64,000 nucleotides of DNA, taken from contig NC_049980.1 of the NCBI RefSeq assembly GCF_000003815.2, positions 17,038,295 through 17,102,294 of the forward strand, read 5' to 3'. Source of the stretch: Branchiostoma floridae (lineage: Eukaryota; Chordata; Leptocardii; Amphioxiformes; Branchiostomatidae). The position numbers and the translations under genes are program-made. The stretch's first letter is position 1; each line of letters begins with the position of its first letter. Below the pieces are notes generated by a model that saw only the letters and a list, made by a program, of their open reading frames with translations, was not told the origin of the DNA and did no database searches. Shown one piece after another: positions 21,799 to 36,700 of this stretch.

Positions 21799-24700
21799 GT
21801 AAGGGATTGTTTTTTCTTTACAATTTGCGCGTGGGTATTCAAAACCATCTTGTCTTTCTTGTGTGTGAAACTGCAACACCGTCACACCAAAACGGGGTCA
21901 GAATATCTGACAATGACCAGCCAGAGCCTGAAGCATAGTTTCACAATGCTGAAGAAAACAGAAAATTAGGGTAAACAAAGTGACCTGTTATGACTTGTCA
22001 CTTCTTCATTTATTTGTATTTTCGTTTCAGTTGTTGTTTTCTTGTTGGTTGTACAGGAGAATTGTCCCACCCTTTGTTTTCCCTTTGCTACAGACATTGC
22101 AGCAGTGACAGCCGCAACAAGTAGCTTTTAAACTGTTTGTTTCTGCCATAGATTTCTCGTCCCTATTGGTTCTGTGGCGATGCGGTCCTCTCGTGCCTGA
22201 GTTCTCATAGCTACCGTCAACTGTCAATCAATCAATATGTTTGTCTAGAGACTCAGATAAGCCCGAACCACGTCAATTTGGTCGCACTCTTTGTTCATTT
22301 ATCTCTTCCGCCATATCCTGCATTTTGTGAACTATATCTAGCATAAGGCAGCTCCTGGCAACAGCAGGTGCCACTATCGCTAGACAGAGGTATCTGTAAC
22401 GAGCTCCTGTGTTGAAAGCGCGTGAACTCCATGAGCTGTCTAATTTTACTGGTAGCGTCTGTTGTTTTATGTTCTCTTGAACGATAAAAGTGATTGTTGT
22501 AGCACCGGCTGTATGTGTGTATGTGTGTGTGTGTGTAAACGTTGTTTGACATAGTGCAGTTGTCTGTGAAGAATTTGTGCAGGGAATTGGATTGACGTTA
22601 TCAATGTTTGTACCACAGTCGATAAGTGTTTCCTTGACATACTAATTCAGGAACAACGCCGTTTCTCCGCGAGAATTCAGTGGCAGTCAATAAACTCATT
22701 CACGTTTCCAGACTCGCTTACAATTGGTTAAAGTCTTGGTTACTGGAGTCAATCACCTGACGACAAAAGCCTGAAGTATCTTTCCTTCATTTTATCACAT
22801 CCCATGAAACCACTTCATGCATCGCCTGTCAGCAAATCATGCAGCCGACTTTAGTTTAAAGGGGTAGGTTTCTCATTGTTTGGTATTGTGTAACAAATAT
22901 AGCCGCCAGGGTGCACCGCTTGAACAAATATCGTTTCAGCTTTGCATCAGTATGTGCCGCCATAGCCCCGTACTAGTCCTCTCCCGAGTATCATTCGCCG
23001 CTCTCCGTGCTTCTTCCCCCTGACCAAGGTAATCAAAGTATTTGAGCGTGTGGCGCTTTCAGGCTGTAATGCCGCAGTCCAGTCATGCCCTGGCTAATCC
23101 TTCGCTACGTATGCACCCCCAGACCCACTGAGGGCCTTCACGAGCAAGCTGATATCTCTGCTGTGCGTCATCAAGTCCTGCAGGCCGCCAAGTCAAGACC
23201 CCGATTGAGAAACGCCAACATTTATCGATCTGAGCTACTCAAGGGTCTTTCCCCCCAACACACAATAAAGGGAAAGCTCTAGAAAGCCGCTGTTTTACCC
23301 TTGGGTCAGATTCCTCGGCGAAAAATGTGCCTGGCTTTTCAGATGCTGCCGTGCCGTGAGTGATATTTATAAAACCGGCCTGCATAACGTTGTTATATAG
23401 ACCGTAGCAATCTGAACCACTCTCACAGCCCATTGCAGTCCTAACGCTTACCTGTGGCTGCCGAATGGAAGATCAGGTGTACTTGCTTCAATCTATAAAC
23501 TGAAAAATGCGCTTTCTCCATGTATCAATCACGATGCCACTGGGTACGAAGTAAAAGGGACATGCTAAAAGTAATTCATTTCACAAGTTTGAGTAACAAC
23601 GTCCCCTCCAGCGATTCAGGCCTGTTAGCTTTATTGACGCTGTTCCTAATTCTTCTGACAAGAGCAAATACTTTGTACACTTACATCCCTCTGTATCCAG
23701 TATTTCTCGAGACAGATTGTGGAAAACTAGCTAAGACGTCGTGCTCTAACCAAGCTTTCAGTCATCAATTGAAAAGTCTATTTCAGTTCAGAGAACATCA
23801 AAGCAGAGAACATGCGGGCTGTTAGAAGCTGTAGAAGATGTCGGGCACTTCTGTGTTAGAAAACTAGGGTAGACGTAATCCTTATAGGGATCGGCACTGC
23901 CACAATAAGCGCTCAATCTATGGTACTGATATAACTATTGCGCCATGAGGCCTTGTCAAACGTTATGTATCAGCTCTAACCCTACCATACAAGACCGACG
24001 TGTGGCGCACTCAAATAAGGTGATCCGTCCACAAATTGCATAAATCTTAAGCTACCATTTGCCCTTATCCTTCATTTTGAGACCATTGTGTGCACTCGTT
24101 GGTGATTCGCTTTGAGGTCATAGCTTTGTAATGAGGCCTTGCATAACATCCGCAGGTTTTCTTCCTAGAGGACATGTATTTTGTAGCCTGAAGTCGTTTT
24201 TTCTTGCATGCCGAAGTGATGGCAGGTATAAAACGTAATGCACGTCCTTCTGAGAACACGCACTCGGTATAGTTAAGCAAACATAACTTATTGCGTCTCG
24301 CTCCCCATCCAATAGCAGTGATTTCTCGAGGGAAAATTATATTAATATCTTTACGTATGAGCCTAAGAACGTCCAGCCAGTTTTCACAGCATGTCGTCAT
24401 TAGGGACATAACTTATCTATCAGTATCGACACGATGAGCCGCGGGCTACAAAGCACCAGGGACCAATTAACTATTCTCTCGCTGCCAATTAGACGCTCAC
24501 AAACAAATGTAACACTTTTTCCTCAAGTTTCAATTTGTCTTATGCCCTGTGATCATACAGGACATAACGGCCTACGTGTTTTCTGCGCAGTATGAGATGA
24601 CTGGTATTCGTGTAATATTGTACATGTGCGCCGTTATATGTTTTAAACAATCAAAGGAAGAAAAGAATGGAAAATGGGAAAAGGAGGGATAGTATAAGAA

Positions 24701-27700
24701 AACCAAGGATAGGAGTAAAGTTGACGTCCCGCACTCCGAATATCAAAATCGAGAGATAGCCGGCCTTGCTTACTGGGCGTGGGTAAAACACATGCAAACC
24801 TTTAGATTGTGCCATCCAAACATCAATCTTTATAAAGACGAAAGTGCCCCAGTAGAATAGAGCATAAGCTGAAAGGTTTTGCGTAAAAGCCTTATGTGCT
24901 TGTGCAGTGAATAGCTATGACGTTTATGAGACAGCCCGCCTGCGTCATTCAGGTAGAGAGATCGAGCCACATTAGCTCACTTCTCCGTATCATCTGTTTG
25001 ATGGTGAAGAGTGGCGTAAGATTGGAAAATTCAATTTCAACGCAAAGTTCTCCTGGGCTTTAGCATTTAGAGCTGAGCGTTATGCTTTCTTGGCTTTGTG
25101 ATATGGCAGTCAAGTACAGGGAGCTGTAATTCTCTGCCTTGTGGGAACAGCAACAGAATCGGGGCTTTGGAGACCTGTTCGTTCCGGCTGACTAGGCAGA
25201 CGTGAAAGTACTGCGAAGAAGAGACTCAAGAGAGTGATATAAACCATGCCTGTAGCGGCGCTGCTGTGTACTACAGATTGTAGATCTGAATAGATAGGTA
25301 ACGCCAATTCTTAACTGATGAAAATGAATGTAAATTGTTTTGTCTGTACTGCTTGATGGGAGATATGACATGCCCATCACTATTCAGTGAGTAACTAAAG
25401 TAAACAGAGAGGTAATTTCAAATAGCTTCATCAATCACCAACTTATTCCGGTACAAAAATTATGAACTTATTTCTATCAAATGCGACAGGAGTCTTTTAG
25501 TATGCTTGATGTGTAAGTGTGAGGATGTTGCAAATCATCCGCTGTATACATGTAATTACCTCCACCCGAACCCCCTCGAAACTGTGTGTAACGTCGAGTT
25601 AAGGGCTATAGAACCAGATGATTTACACAGATACAGGTTCAGGAAATCTATCCAGCAAGGCCATTGTTACGTTGGGTTTAAATTGTTTGACGTAGGCGCA
25701 GATCCTGCCATTAAACTGCTGAATGGCCCATAGATCGTGGGCGGTTCATTGCTGTCATTGAGCTAAAAGGAACATAAACTACCTGATGATTCCTGGGACG
25801 GCTTCCTGGGACGATTTCATGTGGATTTTCCTTTGATGATCGCGGAAGGAGGAATTCAGTATCCTGGCACTCCATTACACCACACTTTCATTCAGAAAAA
25901 TATGTCCTACCGGTCTTCAAAGCTCCTGCCTCTAGCGTATTTGTTCAAGGGATAACCCTTACTCCATGTGACTTCCAGGTACGTATCGGAATGAAGGTGA
26001 AACAAAAACACACAAAAATAATAGTCATATCATGAGAAGGATTGTCGTGGCAAAAAAACGCACATCGTGAATCTTCATTTGCTCAATAGCTAGATATACA
26101 TAGATCGTTTGGTTTTCCCGGCATGGCTGCCACATGGTCACAGGACAAAGTGGGACAAGCCGTAACACTTGCATTGTTTATCTACGAACAGCTGTTTCAT
26201 TTCAATAAACACTATAAACAGATATAGAGCATGTGAAGTAGCCGCCTACTTCCCTCAAAGATAGAGCGAACATGTACACGATACGTTGTACTTATGCCAA
26301 AGAAGCCGTCTTCAGTGCCGGAGGCCTTATTCAAAGTCTGCGTGTCTTTGTGAATATCATCCAGATAAGAAAGACCAAGAAAGTGGGATTTGAAGTTGAA
26401 AGATTAATGAAGATATATAGGACTCTCCTTACTGTATCGCAGACATCAATTTGGGTGGAGGTTCCGATTGACTTAAACGCACGTGTGATCTTCTGTAGAA
26501 GAAAGATACAATTTATGATGTTCTGACCGCTTTCTTTCTTAAGATATGCCTGTTCCTTTCTTGACGGTTATCAGACGATCGACCTCCTGACATCACTTCC
26601 AGACTACACCAATTAACCTAGATAGGGATGCCGAGATAGGACTAGTTGTCTGGCGGGAGGCCGTCCCGTGTGCTTTCAACGTTCTGGCTGATTACTTACG
26701 GTGGTCTGACGTTTATGATGATCTAAAGGCGTCTGAAAAACTTCTCTCTCTAATTACATCACTTTCTTGGCTCTAGGTCCAAGATTATGAACTGTGCTCT
26801 TCTGTTGTATTGCCTCAAGGACATCTAGAAATTATATAGTATGGCAACGATCCCTTATCTCTATTCAAATTTCAATTTAATTTTTACTTTACTTTGAATT
26901 ACAAAGTACGTATTTACAATGCGCGTGGTTTCTCAAGAGAATAGGCCGAAGTCACTAGCATAAGTGATTTTGTAAGATATTCTAAGAGTTAGTAGATTAT
27001 GCATCCTCTGGGATTCCTTGGCTTGGAATTGAGATGACAAGAAATTAGATAAGGCAAATTATTGCCTTCCGTGTTCCGGATCGCTTCCTTTGTGAGAGGC
27101 ATCCCATGCAGTCACCTTGCAGCTGAATGTGGGTCATTTGGGGGAGTGGTTACACTGGTGAGGGGCGACGGGGTTTATTGGAGGTTTAAAGCGCGCCATG
27201 ATGTGAATCCTGGCGGCTCTGTGTCTGGGGAGTCAGATGCAGACAGATGGAATGTTGCCTGAGGAAGGGTCGCCTGCGGTGTATGTGAGCACCTGAAGGG
27301 ATATGATGGTATCTTCCTGCTGTCGTCTACAGACCGGTAGGTAGGCTGCCTCCTGACTAGAGGGTTTAAAAGTTTGGAGCTTTGTGTGATCACCGTGCAT
27401 GCCACTATTTAGGCTGGGCACCCTGGCACGTGCCTCGCTCTGTGTGTCCTCAGCTTCATCCCGGATATCGTACATGCATTCATGCTGTGATTTCCTCATT
27501 CTTCGCTCAGTAACTAATGTCTAGATAGATTAGCTGACAACTCAACTACTGTGTGGGTACGGCAAACAGGCTACAATAACACTTTATATTACCGTCTTCT
27601 GACAAGTGGCAAGAAATTACACTACTGTATTACCCTTGTACATTTCTGCTTATGTGTATTTGTATGTACGTTTTCCGACTGCTGTTTGAAGGGTACTGTC

Positions 27701-30700
27701 CGCATTGTTGGGGACACTGTTGGATAGCACTGTAGAATGCTTATGGTAAATGTGAACTTTGTCATATCCACCGTCTCAGTCTATTTTACGACCAATCTGT
27801 CAGCTGACATTTTCGTCAATATTCACCGTAACTGCCTAGGGCTCAGAGCTGTGGAAAGCTTTGATTCAGCCCCAAGATGTACCATTCCGGCAGACGGTGA
27901 TTTTGCTGCGACTACACCGCGACCTGAAATAGATTTGTGCACTACTACTAGTAACCCTTTACCTCATAGCTGGAATATCATGCAAAATGTAGAAGTATAT
28001 CTGAAAAGGCAACAAAACAAGCCAAGCGTAAAAAGATTCATTTTTTGAAATCTTTGAAATTCATTGAGCGCCAAGTCAGATCTTAAGTCGCAGCAAGGTC
28101 GCTGCCCTAGTGCAGTGGGAGTATAGATAAGACACCATGTCCCTCTACGGTTCTGTGAAGTTAACGTTTCTAAAAACGAGGGGAACAAAGTATGAGAGAG
28201 GCTGGTTTGTGGGGCAGTTGCACTTTCTATTTTTTCTCCCCGTGTTTCATCATACGGCTTTGAAGCAGGCCAGGGCAGACTCACACGATACCCGTAATGC
28301 ACGACGTCCTTGGCAATATCTCTCTGCCCTTACTCGTCAGAACTCTGCCCAGAACTCTGTCTATGCCCTTTTAATATCATATGAAAGGACGTCCTCTGAG
28401 CCTCACTACTCACATCGCCCTCGCTTAATCCCCAAATTTATCGATTGTTCAACTATACAGGCCATTATACTTTATCAAATCATATAGCAAACAATGCGCA
28501 CCGTTCATCTACATTCAAGAGACGTAAGCTGGACGGCTAAAATTGATTTGATAGTTGCCAGAGAATGACCTTCCAAACGTTTTTCCGTCGCGTTATAGAG
28601 TGGAAAATTACGTGTCTGTTTTACTTCTCGTGAGACGTCGCCTTACGCCCTTGGTTGCTCAGTCTTGCTTGACCGTGTCACGAATGGACGCGTGCAGAAG
28701 AGCATCAGCGTCGCACACGTAGTCTCTCACCCTTATAGAACCTAACCGTCCGGTAACTACGTAATTGTCGTACCTTTTTTCACCCCATCACACAGGGATT
28801 TCCGTCTTCTCAACTTCGCGTGTCTTGAGCCGCTGGCTTTAGATGACTTCTAGGTCACATTGGTTTATTTGGGCCATATTACATTTGGAGATGGACGTTT
28901 ACGTGTGCGTGACACAAATACCAGCCGGTGGAGCTCGATATAAATCAAAGTCCATCCTGTTCGTAGGGCACTTCCCACATCCAAAGACATGTATGAGGCT
29001 TACGCTAGGGGCACAACCCGCCGTACGTGCAAATACGTGCTGTCTACGTGCCAAAATGTGGGCAATATTTTGGGATCCGTAAGTGGTAAGTACCGCCTCC
29101 GTACGAATGCGGCGCGCCTGCCCTGTGCAGCCTGAACGTTTTCAGAAATGCGTGGCGGACGTGGCCTCCCAAAAAACGTAAGGACAAATTGCACGTACAG
29201 CGGGTTGTGCAATTTCTTAGCTTTATAGATGTAGAATAGATGGGGATAGGTGATGGAAATAACACAATCAAGCATGCACATCACAATGTAACAACCTGTC
29301 ACGTTTTTAGATCCTAGCTGTTAAGATTTTAAACCATGGATTATCCATGTGGTCGGTAACTCTATAGCAACACTGAAACATTCTGAACGTTAAACCAGGT
29401 GATTTATTCTGGATTATTGCATTACATCCCCTTTGACAACATCGCGCTTTCTCAAGTCTGCTTACGAGCCCCTTGGGGTTGGACAGGGAAACAGTAGTCT
29501 CCATCAGACTCCTTAGGATTGCTGTAACTGCTGATAGTGTAAGGGACATAGTGATGATGTGGATGGTAATAGGGTCTATCCCTTAGAATCTGCCATAAAC
29601 ACTGTGGAGTGTGGAGAGATGGCTTGACCTGTCGTGTTACATTAACATCGTTTGTCGTAGATTCACATGAAATATCAACATTTACCATGCGGTTGGCATA
29701 AAAAATGTGTTGATATATAAAAACTTATCCATGTTTTATATCGTGAAAGTTGAGACCCAAACCGTCAGTGTTCTGAGAAAGCGAGAAAGATTTTTAGCCA
29801 AAACGAATGTAATCGGTTGCCGCATAGACTACCAAGTCATCATTACAATCTGTTCAGAACATCTGAGAGACAAATTTGTACAGAAACAAATGTAAGAAAG
29901 TTGCGACTATGTCACACGGCATCCACAGTGTCTGCCGTACCCCATGAACCAGAAAATTGAACATTTTTTCCGCGTCAGCGCCTGAAATAAATGAAAGACA
30001 GCAGCTGTAATCAGATCCCATCCATCGATCTTAAAATTAAGCCAAAGGTAATCCCTCGTCAACAGATCTTTGAATAAATGCCCAATTGCATGTGCAATAT
30101 TTCCAAGCATTTGTAATATGTACTAAAAATCAATAAACATATTTCAAAGTACCTCAGAGGCGCAAAAGCCTTGAAACGAGGATCATGTCAGTGCCTCATG
30201 CTATTACACACGACATACCGGCAAGAGAACACCTGCACGGATTAGCTTCGCATCCAGCAAAAGCTTTTAATACTCAGTCTCAGGAGAAACATGTCATCGT
30301 AATCATTAGCATCCGTGCCTTCACTCCACTTGAAGCAACATAGGTTCTGACTCCAAACTTCTGTCTGTATGTATTTGTTAGACATTAAAGGAATGTATTT
30401 TATGCCTTAGAGGGTTTTTAATTATTTTCTAGATTCGCATACGTACATCGACGCTGATGTAATTTCCCAATCATTCAGCGTATCCCACTTGAAGTGGCGT
30501 ATTCCCCCTTGCATTACTTCGTTGTTAATGGAGGAAACAGTAACCTTCGACAACGCGCACAACATATTGATGCGTGTGTTACGGAAGGTAGGTTATCAAA
30601 CGGGGCATCTTGACTTGGGTGCCGACAGGAAACAGTTGTAAACGTTTATCACAACGCGTGTTTGTTATCGGTAAGTAGGGTTGGACATGTGGCTCTGTTC

Positions 30701-33700
30701 TCATGCCGCACGCTTTGTTGGGCCAACATTTCGTGTAGCTCATCATCAAAGTCAGCTGCAGGACGGTCTATTCTGATTAATATTCCGTACCTTCGAAATC
30801 ACACATGTATTTCCAGCATTAAATCTATATCTGAATGGGAGAGAAGGGCATGTATGGAATGTGTTGGTCAGCTTCGTTTATGGCTTTCTTTCCACCGAAA
30901 ACTCACCGACACTGTCCTGGATACCTAATAATATTCTAAAAGATTGCGAAGTGCCCCAAACATGAGGTAGATCAAACAGCACCCGTCTACCTGTCTTATG
31001 ATTTATTTTTTATCGTTCAACTTGGATAATGATGGTACGAACATGACAAAAGTAAATCAAGTGCGTTTGGGTTATTTCTTAAAAAATGAATTATAAGAAT
31101 ATGTTTATAATTCAGACAAGGCTATTGGGACGAGGATTTGCGAATACCAGCTGGCCAGTACATGGGCGTTGATAATTAGACCAAGGACCTTGATCAGATA
31201 ATGTCTTCATTCGATAAATGACCAAATTTGTTTATTCAGTCCCAGACCTGTCAGGGTGACTAGCAATACATGTAGCACAGAGGCATAATTTACAACACAC
31301 CATACAACTGTACCCGTTATGATGGATAAGTATTAAATGACATCTTACCATGTAATCGGTCAACGTGTATCAAATTGGTTTATATCACATAAGATTGGAT
31401 TAGATTAGATTGGGTAACACAAGGATGTTCTATTTCACGCTTGATTAATTTTGCACGGGGTTGAAACTTCATATAATTCAGGACAGTTGAATTTATCATG
31501 GGAATTGTAGGGCGTAACTCAACAGTAACTAATCTGTAACTGTGAACCGTTGGCGCCATACATAGGTAGGACTATATGTCCCCGCCGTGTCATTACGAAA
31601 GGGCAGCAAAGATGTGAAGTGAAGATGCAGTCAACGGAGGGGCGTTGATATTTTTCTTGAAATTCAAAACATTCATAAGATGTATATGTTATAACTCAAG
31701 TATGCTAAGTCAAATGTGTTGAGTCTTTGATACTGAAATCATTTTTGTACAAGATATGTACTTCCAACTTTCTAAATGCCAAAGTAAGAAAGAATAGAAG
31801 TTATAACATCTAAGGTAATTCGCATTCATGTTCCACTTTCAAACATCGATCATGATCCAAAGGTCCTCGGTTCGAGTCTACTGCTCCGAGGTTGCGCCCT
31901 TGGGGAAGGTACTGTATTTGTATTACATTGAAGGTAGTATTTGACTTAAGTGAAAATGAGTACGTAGCTTCGAATTCGGTTACGGATGTCCCTCGGATAG
32001 CTTCGATTAGGGATGTCCCTCGGATAGCTTCGGTTAGGGATGTCCCTCGGATAGCTTCGATTAGGGATGTCCCTCGGATAGCTTCGGTTAGGGATGTCCC
32101 TCGGATAGCTTCGGTTAGGGATGTCCCTCGGATAGCTTCGATTAGGGATGTCCCTCGGATAGGACATTTGAAGAGGGCCACTCATCGAGCATGTTAAAGA
32201 AGCCACCACATTTTTCGAAAAGTGTTAGGGTTCAACCCGGTGTGAGTGCACGTACAGCAACTATGAGTCCGTTTACCGGGATTGCAGTGCCAACAAACAA
32301 ACAAACAAAACAAAAGTACGTCAAATCACGCATCTTGTATTTTTGGGGAAAATGCGGCCAGAAAATTGATTAAGTGAAAAAGAAGGATGAGAATAGCCGA
32401 GTAAACTTTTAAAAGTGTATTTCATTTACTGAAGAAATACCCCTTACCTTCCGTACCCTAAGGAGTACTCTACAGCTAGCTCACGTTTCTGCCGCTCACG
32501 TGTGTGCTTTCCTTAAATTACAGACCGTAGAGAACAATTTCTTCTATCGAAATCACTGCTGCGAAGCCACATGAAATGCCAAAGAGCTGCGAAGGTCTTC
32601 CTGAAGTGCCATCTTCATCACCAACCCGTACTGTGATCCATTCATTACCGTCTATAACACCCACGCCATTCTGTCAGTTTCCTTCAGTGGTGCTATTACA
32701 ACGATGGATAACGGTCCATCAACGCCGCATGTTACAAGACAGTTGGGGAATTACTCAGATCCTTACATGTACCTTCGTCATAAATATCGTCTTTTGACAT
32801 GATTGCTACTGTACTTTTGAAACGTTTAAGGTGAGAAAGTCGTAGTTCGTCTTCTCATGAAATCACATAACAAATGGCGTTTCTTACTCACTTTCCAGTA
32901 ATAACGACGTATATTCTGATTACACGAAGTGAAGGTCAAAAGTGGTGATAAAAGCCAAAAACTGAAAAGTACCGGAATAGTAAAACAAGCTCCAAGCTGA
33001 CAATATTTTTCAAACTCAGTTTGGTACCAGAAAGATGTGTCGATGTAATCAATGCACATAAACACTCCTTGGGTAAGCGAGAGCGAATGATATTCGTTCT
33101 TTGGTAGGTGAGTACTTCGAGAAGTCATTTGCTATCGTTTTACACTGGGAAAGAGAATGGGGAAGTTTGTTTCTACATTGACATAAACATAGCCACGTCA
33201 ACCTCATACAAATCCTAACAAATGATGTAAGTCATCCGTTAAAGTATTCAGTAATCTAACGGCGTTTGAGCGGTTGGTTCTCTAAAGTACATTCTTTATA
33301 TGGTCACATGTACCAGTTCAAAACTTCAAGGCTGACGTCTCTGCAAGTATATGATGGACGCTGAGAAAAGACAAGCTTTATACAGTTTTGAAACTACGTC
33401 CTGTTGAGGAATTGAATGCGCAATTGCACAAAGGTTAATGATCACCGTTAGACTTCAGAAGTTCTGAACAACGACTGAGGAAATGACATGAAGGCGAAGG
33501 TAAACTGTAGAAGTAAACATTCGCATTGGTTGAGGGTTGCACTTCACACTTGACATCAAACAAACCGAGCAGCAGTGAGATGAAAACTGATAAGAGTAGA
33601 CCCGAAAAAACAACGAGAAGTGAGTGAACTTGCGTTGTATACATGTAGTATTATGATTTTTTTTCGATAAGCGCGAGTCTTTTTGTTTTCACTTTTCAGA

Positions 33701-36700
33701 AATGTGGACTTACATTTCTATATGCTATGTCTGTTGAGCGTGCTCATACCTTTGGTGCAACTGCCTTTGTGTGTTTTCACAACCCACCCGAAAGTACTTA
33801 CCGGTTTGTCCCTCTAAGTCAATATCCGCCATGAAGTCCCTGTTATAAGTCTATCCGGATGCACTTCTACACGTAATCCTATTCAGCTCTTGGCATTCCT
33901 CCTATGTAAGAAATCAATGTCTTAAGAACAGGACTTCTTTTGTTCCAGGATACCCAGTCACTGCACATACCTTGCATTACAGGTATTCATTTTTAGGATT
34001 ACCCAATGTAGGGTTCCTTTTTATCCCTCTGGGTATACTTTTGTCTTGGATAATGAGGGTTGAAGAAGTGCGATAATTGCCTCAGCGACGGAATTCATCA
34101 TCAAACAAGAGTCCTCATACCTTCATAAAATATTCAGATTACTTATATGACTTTTACATACAAATGTATACATAATATTAACTTGCTTACGTACACCTTT
34201 AACTAACTTACACAGGTCACAGTGTAGATAGTCTCTATTGGCATGCTTTTGGCACATCTCTATTGGCATACTTTTGGCACATCCTTGTGTACATCTCTGC
34301 CTAAGCTACCAGCATTTCCTGGAAATCAGTCGCGCCTGTACTTCCAAAACTTCTTCCTTACATCACAGGCTACCTACCGCCAAAAATCAAGACCATAACA
34401 TGTCCAGGTCAAAAGATATTTAAAAAAAACTTTTCCTGTAGTAGCAAAGTCACATACCAGGGGAGCCCAACCTTCATCTCATACTGAAAGCATAATGGCG
34501 AGTACCTCTGGAATGACATCGTGCATGCAGTTATTACTGCAATTCCAACACCCCATTCGTCTTTCCAGCTTATTGGCATTTCTGTGGCCATCCATTGGGA
34601 TACCTTCCATTGAACCAAATATCCTTTACATGACTTTGCAGCTGTGCCATATCAACATTTTTGTACACATTTACTTTGCTCTTAACAATGGTGGCAAGTG
34701 TTATTGCTTTTTTTTCAACAGGGCTATTTCTTGGAGTCATACTGAATTTGAGTTTGGTATCACGGCGACTGATGAACGTGCCGTTAGGTGACATAGCAAC
34801 AAAGGGTTCTTAAGAAAATGTCATACACGGTAACTGTGAATGTAATGGCATGCAGGAAATGGAATAAATTGAGTGGAATGTGATCAAAAGGACCAATTGT
34901 GAAGCAAAACTTCCCTTCAAATTGTGACATTTCCATTGAAATGGCAGAACTAATAAATAACCATGTGATGGTGTAAAGCACGTACGAGAATATATAGTCG
35001 TGAATGTTTCAAAGGAGATTTGAATTTACAGTTACCGACGGCCTAGAACTGCCTACTTTCATTGTCCGTCTGGCTCAACACTGTTGTATTTAATGACAAA
35101 CACATTTTACAACCACTTCGTCCAAAGACAAGGATGGGGTTTTACAACAACCTCATAAACCTGACGCTTTGACTGCAGATTGCTAAGCGTTGTTTGAGAG
35201 GTAGACAGGGATTGTAAATTTGTCGTGGAACCTGTATAGTTGCCATCAAAGCTCCTTACTTCTATCAGACAGGCGATCTCATATGTCCACAACTTATTCC
35301 AACTAACCAATTATGGAGACAAATGAAGTCTTTTGTTGGGTGACAGAACTCTGCTGATAGTTTTCTGTGACCATTACGTCGAGCCAATTTGATCTAATCA
35401 CTTGTGTAAACGTTATGGCATCTTGTTATTTCAAAGTGTTAGCACTAAAACGTTCCGAGCAGATGCTTACTCGAAAGGTCGAGTTTTGACCAATCAGAAA
35501 GTTCCTTCTGGCGACCGTTGCCAGGGGAGTAAATTGCTGTGGTGATAACGTTGCACATTTGTCGTCTGATTTACAAGGCGGGTCCAAAGGCCGTCGGGAA
35601 ACGGAGGAACGTGAAGGCGTCGCCCAGAGTAACCTTCATTTAATACATTAACAAGTACATGCATGGCTATTCATGGTACGACATTTTCGTCAGCAAACAA
35701 AATTTTGTCTATCGTCGATATCTGTTGCAGTACTAGTCTACGTGCCTTGTCAGGAATATGCACAGCCGGTGTAGGACACTGCCAGGTTGCTGCCGATGGA
35801 ATGAATTCCTAATGTTTCGTATGATACATGGAAGGATGTAAACTTTTACGGTATTGCAACTGAATAATAAGCAATACGACGGAGATGTGATTTTTCAGTT
35901 TGTTTAGATAAACACAACTCAATGAAAAATATAATCCATGTTAACTACTCTTGGTTTAGAAATACATTTATAGATGATATAAGATAAAAGACCCGTTAAC
36001 CATCTAGCTAATATTAATAGATACTGTTTGTCGTCTGCTCCTTAGTTATGTACGATCCCTATGTTTATACTACATCACCTCACGTTTCCTTGCCATCGGC
36101 TCGGTCTTCTTTGTCCACCAAAGAAAAACAACGGTAAACATCCCACGACAGTTAGTTCGTGTTTTCAAAATTCTTAACGACAGACATGGTATGGGATACA
36201 GCTTCCTAGACCCGGAACGATGAGGGGCATCTTGCCTGGTAAGTAGCGTTCAAGAGGGAGACATAATTAAGAATTAAGAAATGCACTTTTAATGTAGTAT
36301 ATATTTGCTTCATAACTCAGGTTTAGTAAGTGGCTATGTACACTAGATTGCTATGCTTCCCGGTTGCTATTTAAGTACGCAGTGCCAATTGTATAAGACT
36401 TGTGAAGGCTGCGTAATGACTCATTCTCGAATCAAGTACAACAGATTTCAAGACACTCGATACTACAAACAGATTTATATATATCTTTAGATGTCAGAAC
36501 TCCCATAATGCAAAAATAGGCAAATATATCAAGGACTGCTCTGCTATTAGAAAGAATACCGAAACTAATTATTAGCCTACTCCATTGCAATAATATATCT
36601 AAGAATTATGTTAGCCCTTATTTTTACGTTAACTAGGTTGTTAAACTTTATCCTATACCTCTATTTTGTACTTTTGATGTAATGCTTGTTGCCATACATT

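Noticed and set aside
31860..31890. tRNA gene suggested by GGTTCGAGTC
   Set aside because: No acceptor stem, D-arm or box A at the right distance; the match continues into SINE sequence.
31810..32209. Repeat protein candidates on both strands
   Set aside because: They come from a 27-bp expansion within a SINE; there is no independent coding evidence.
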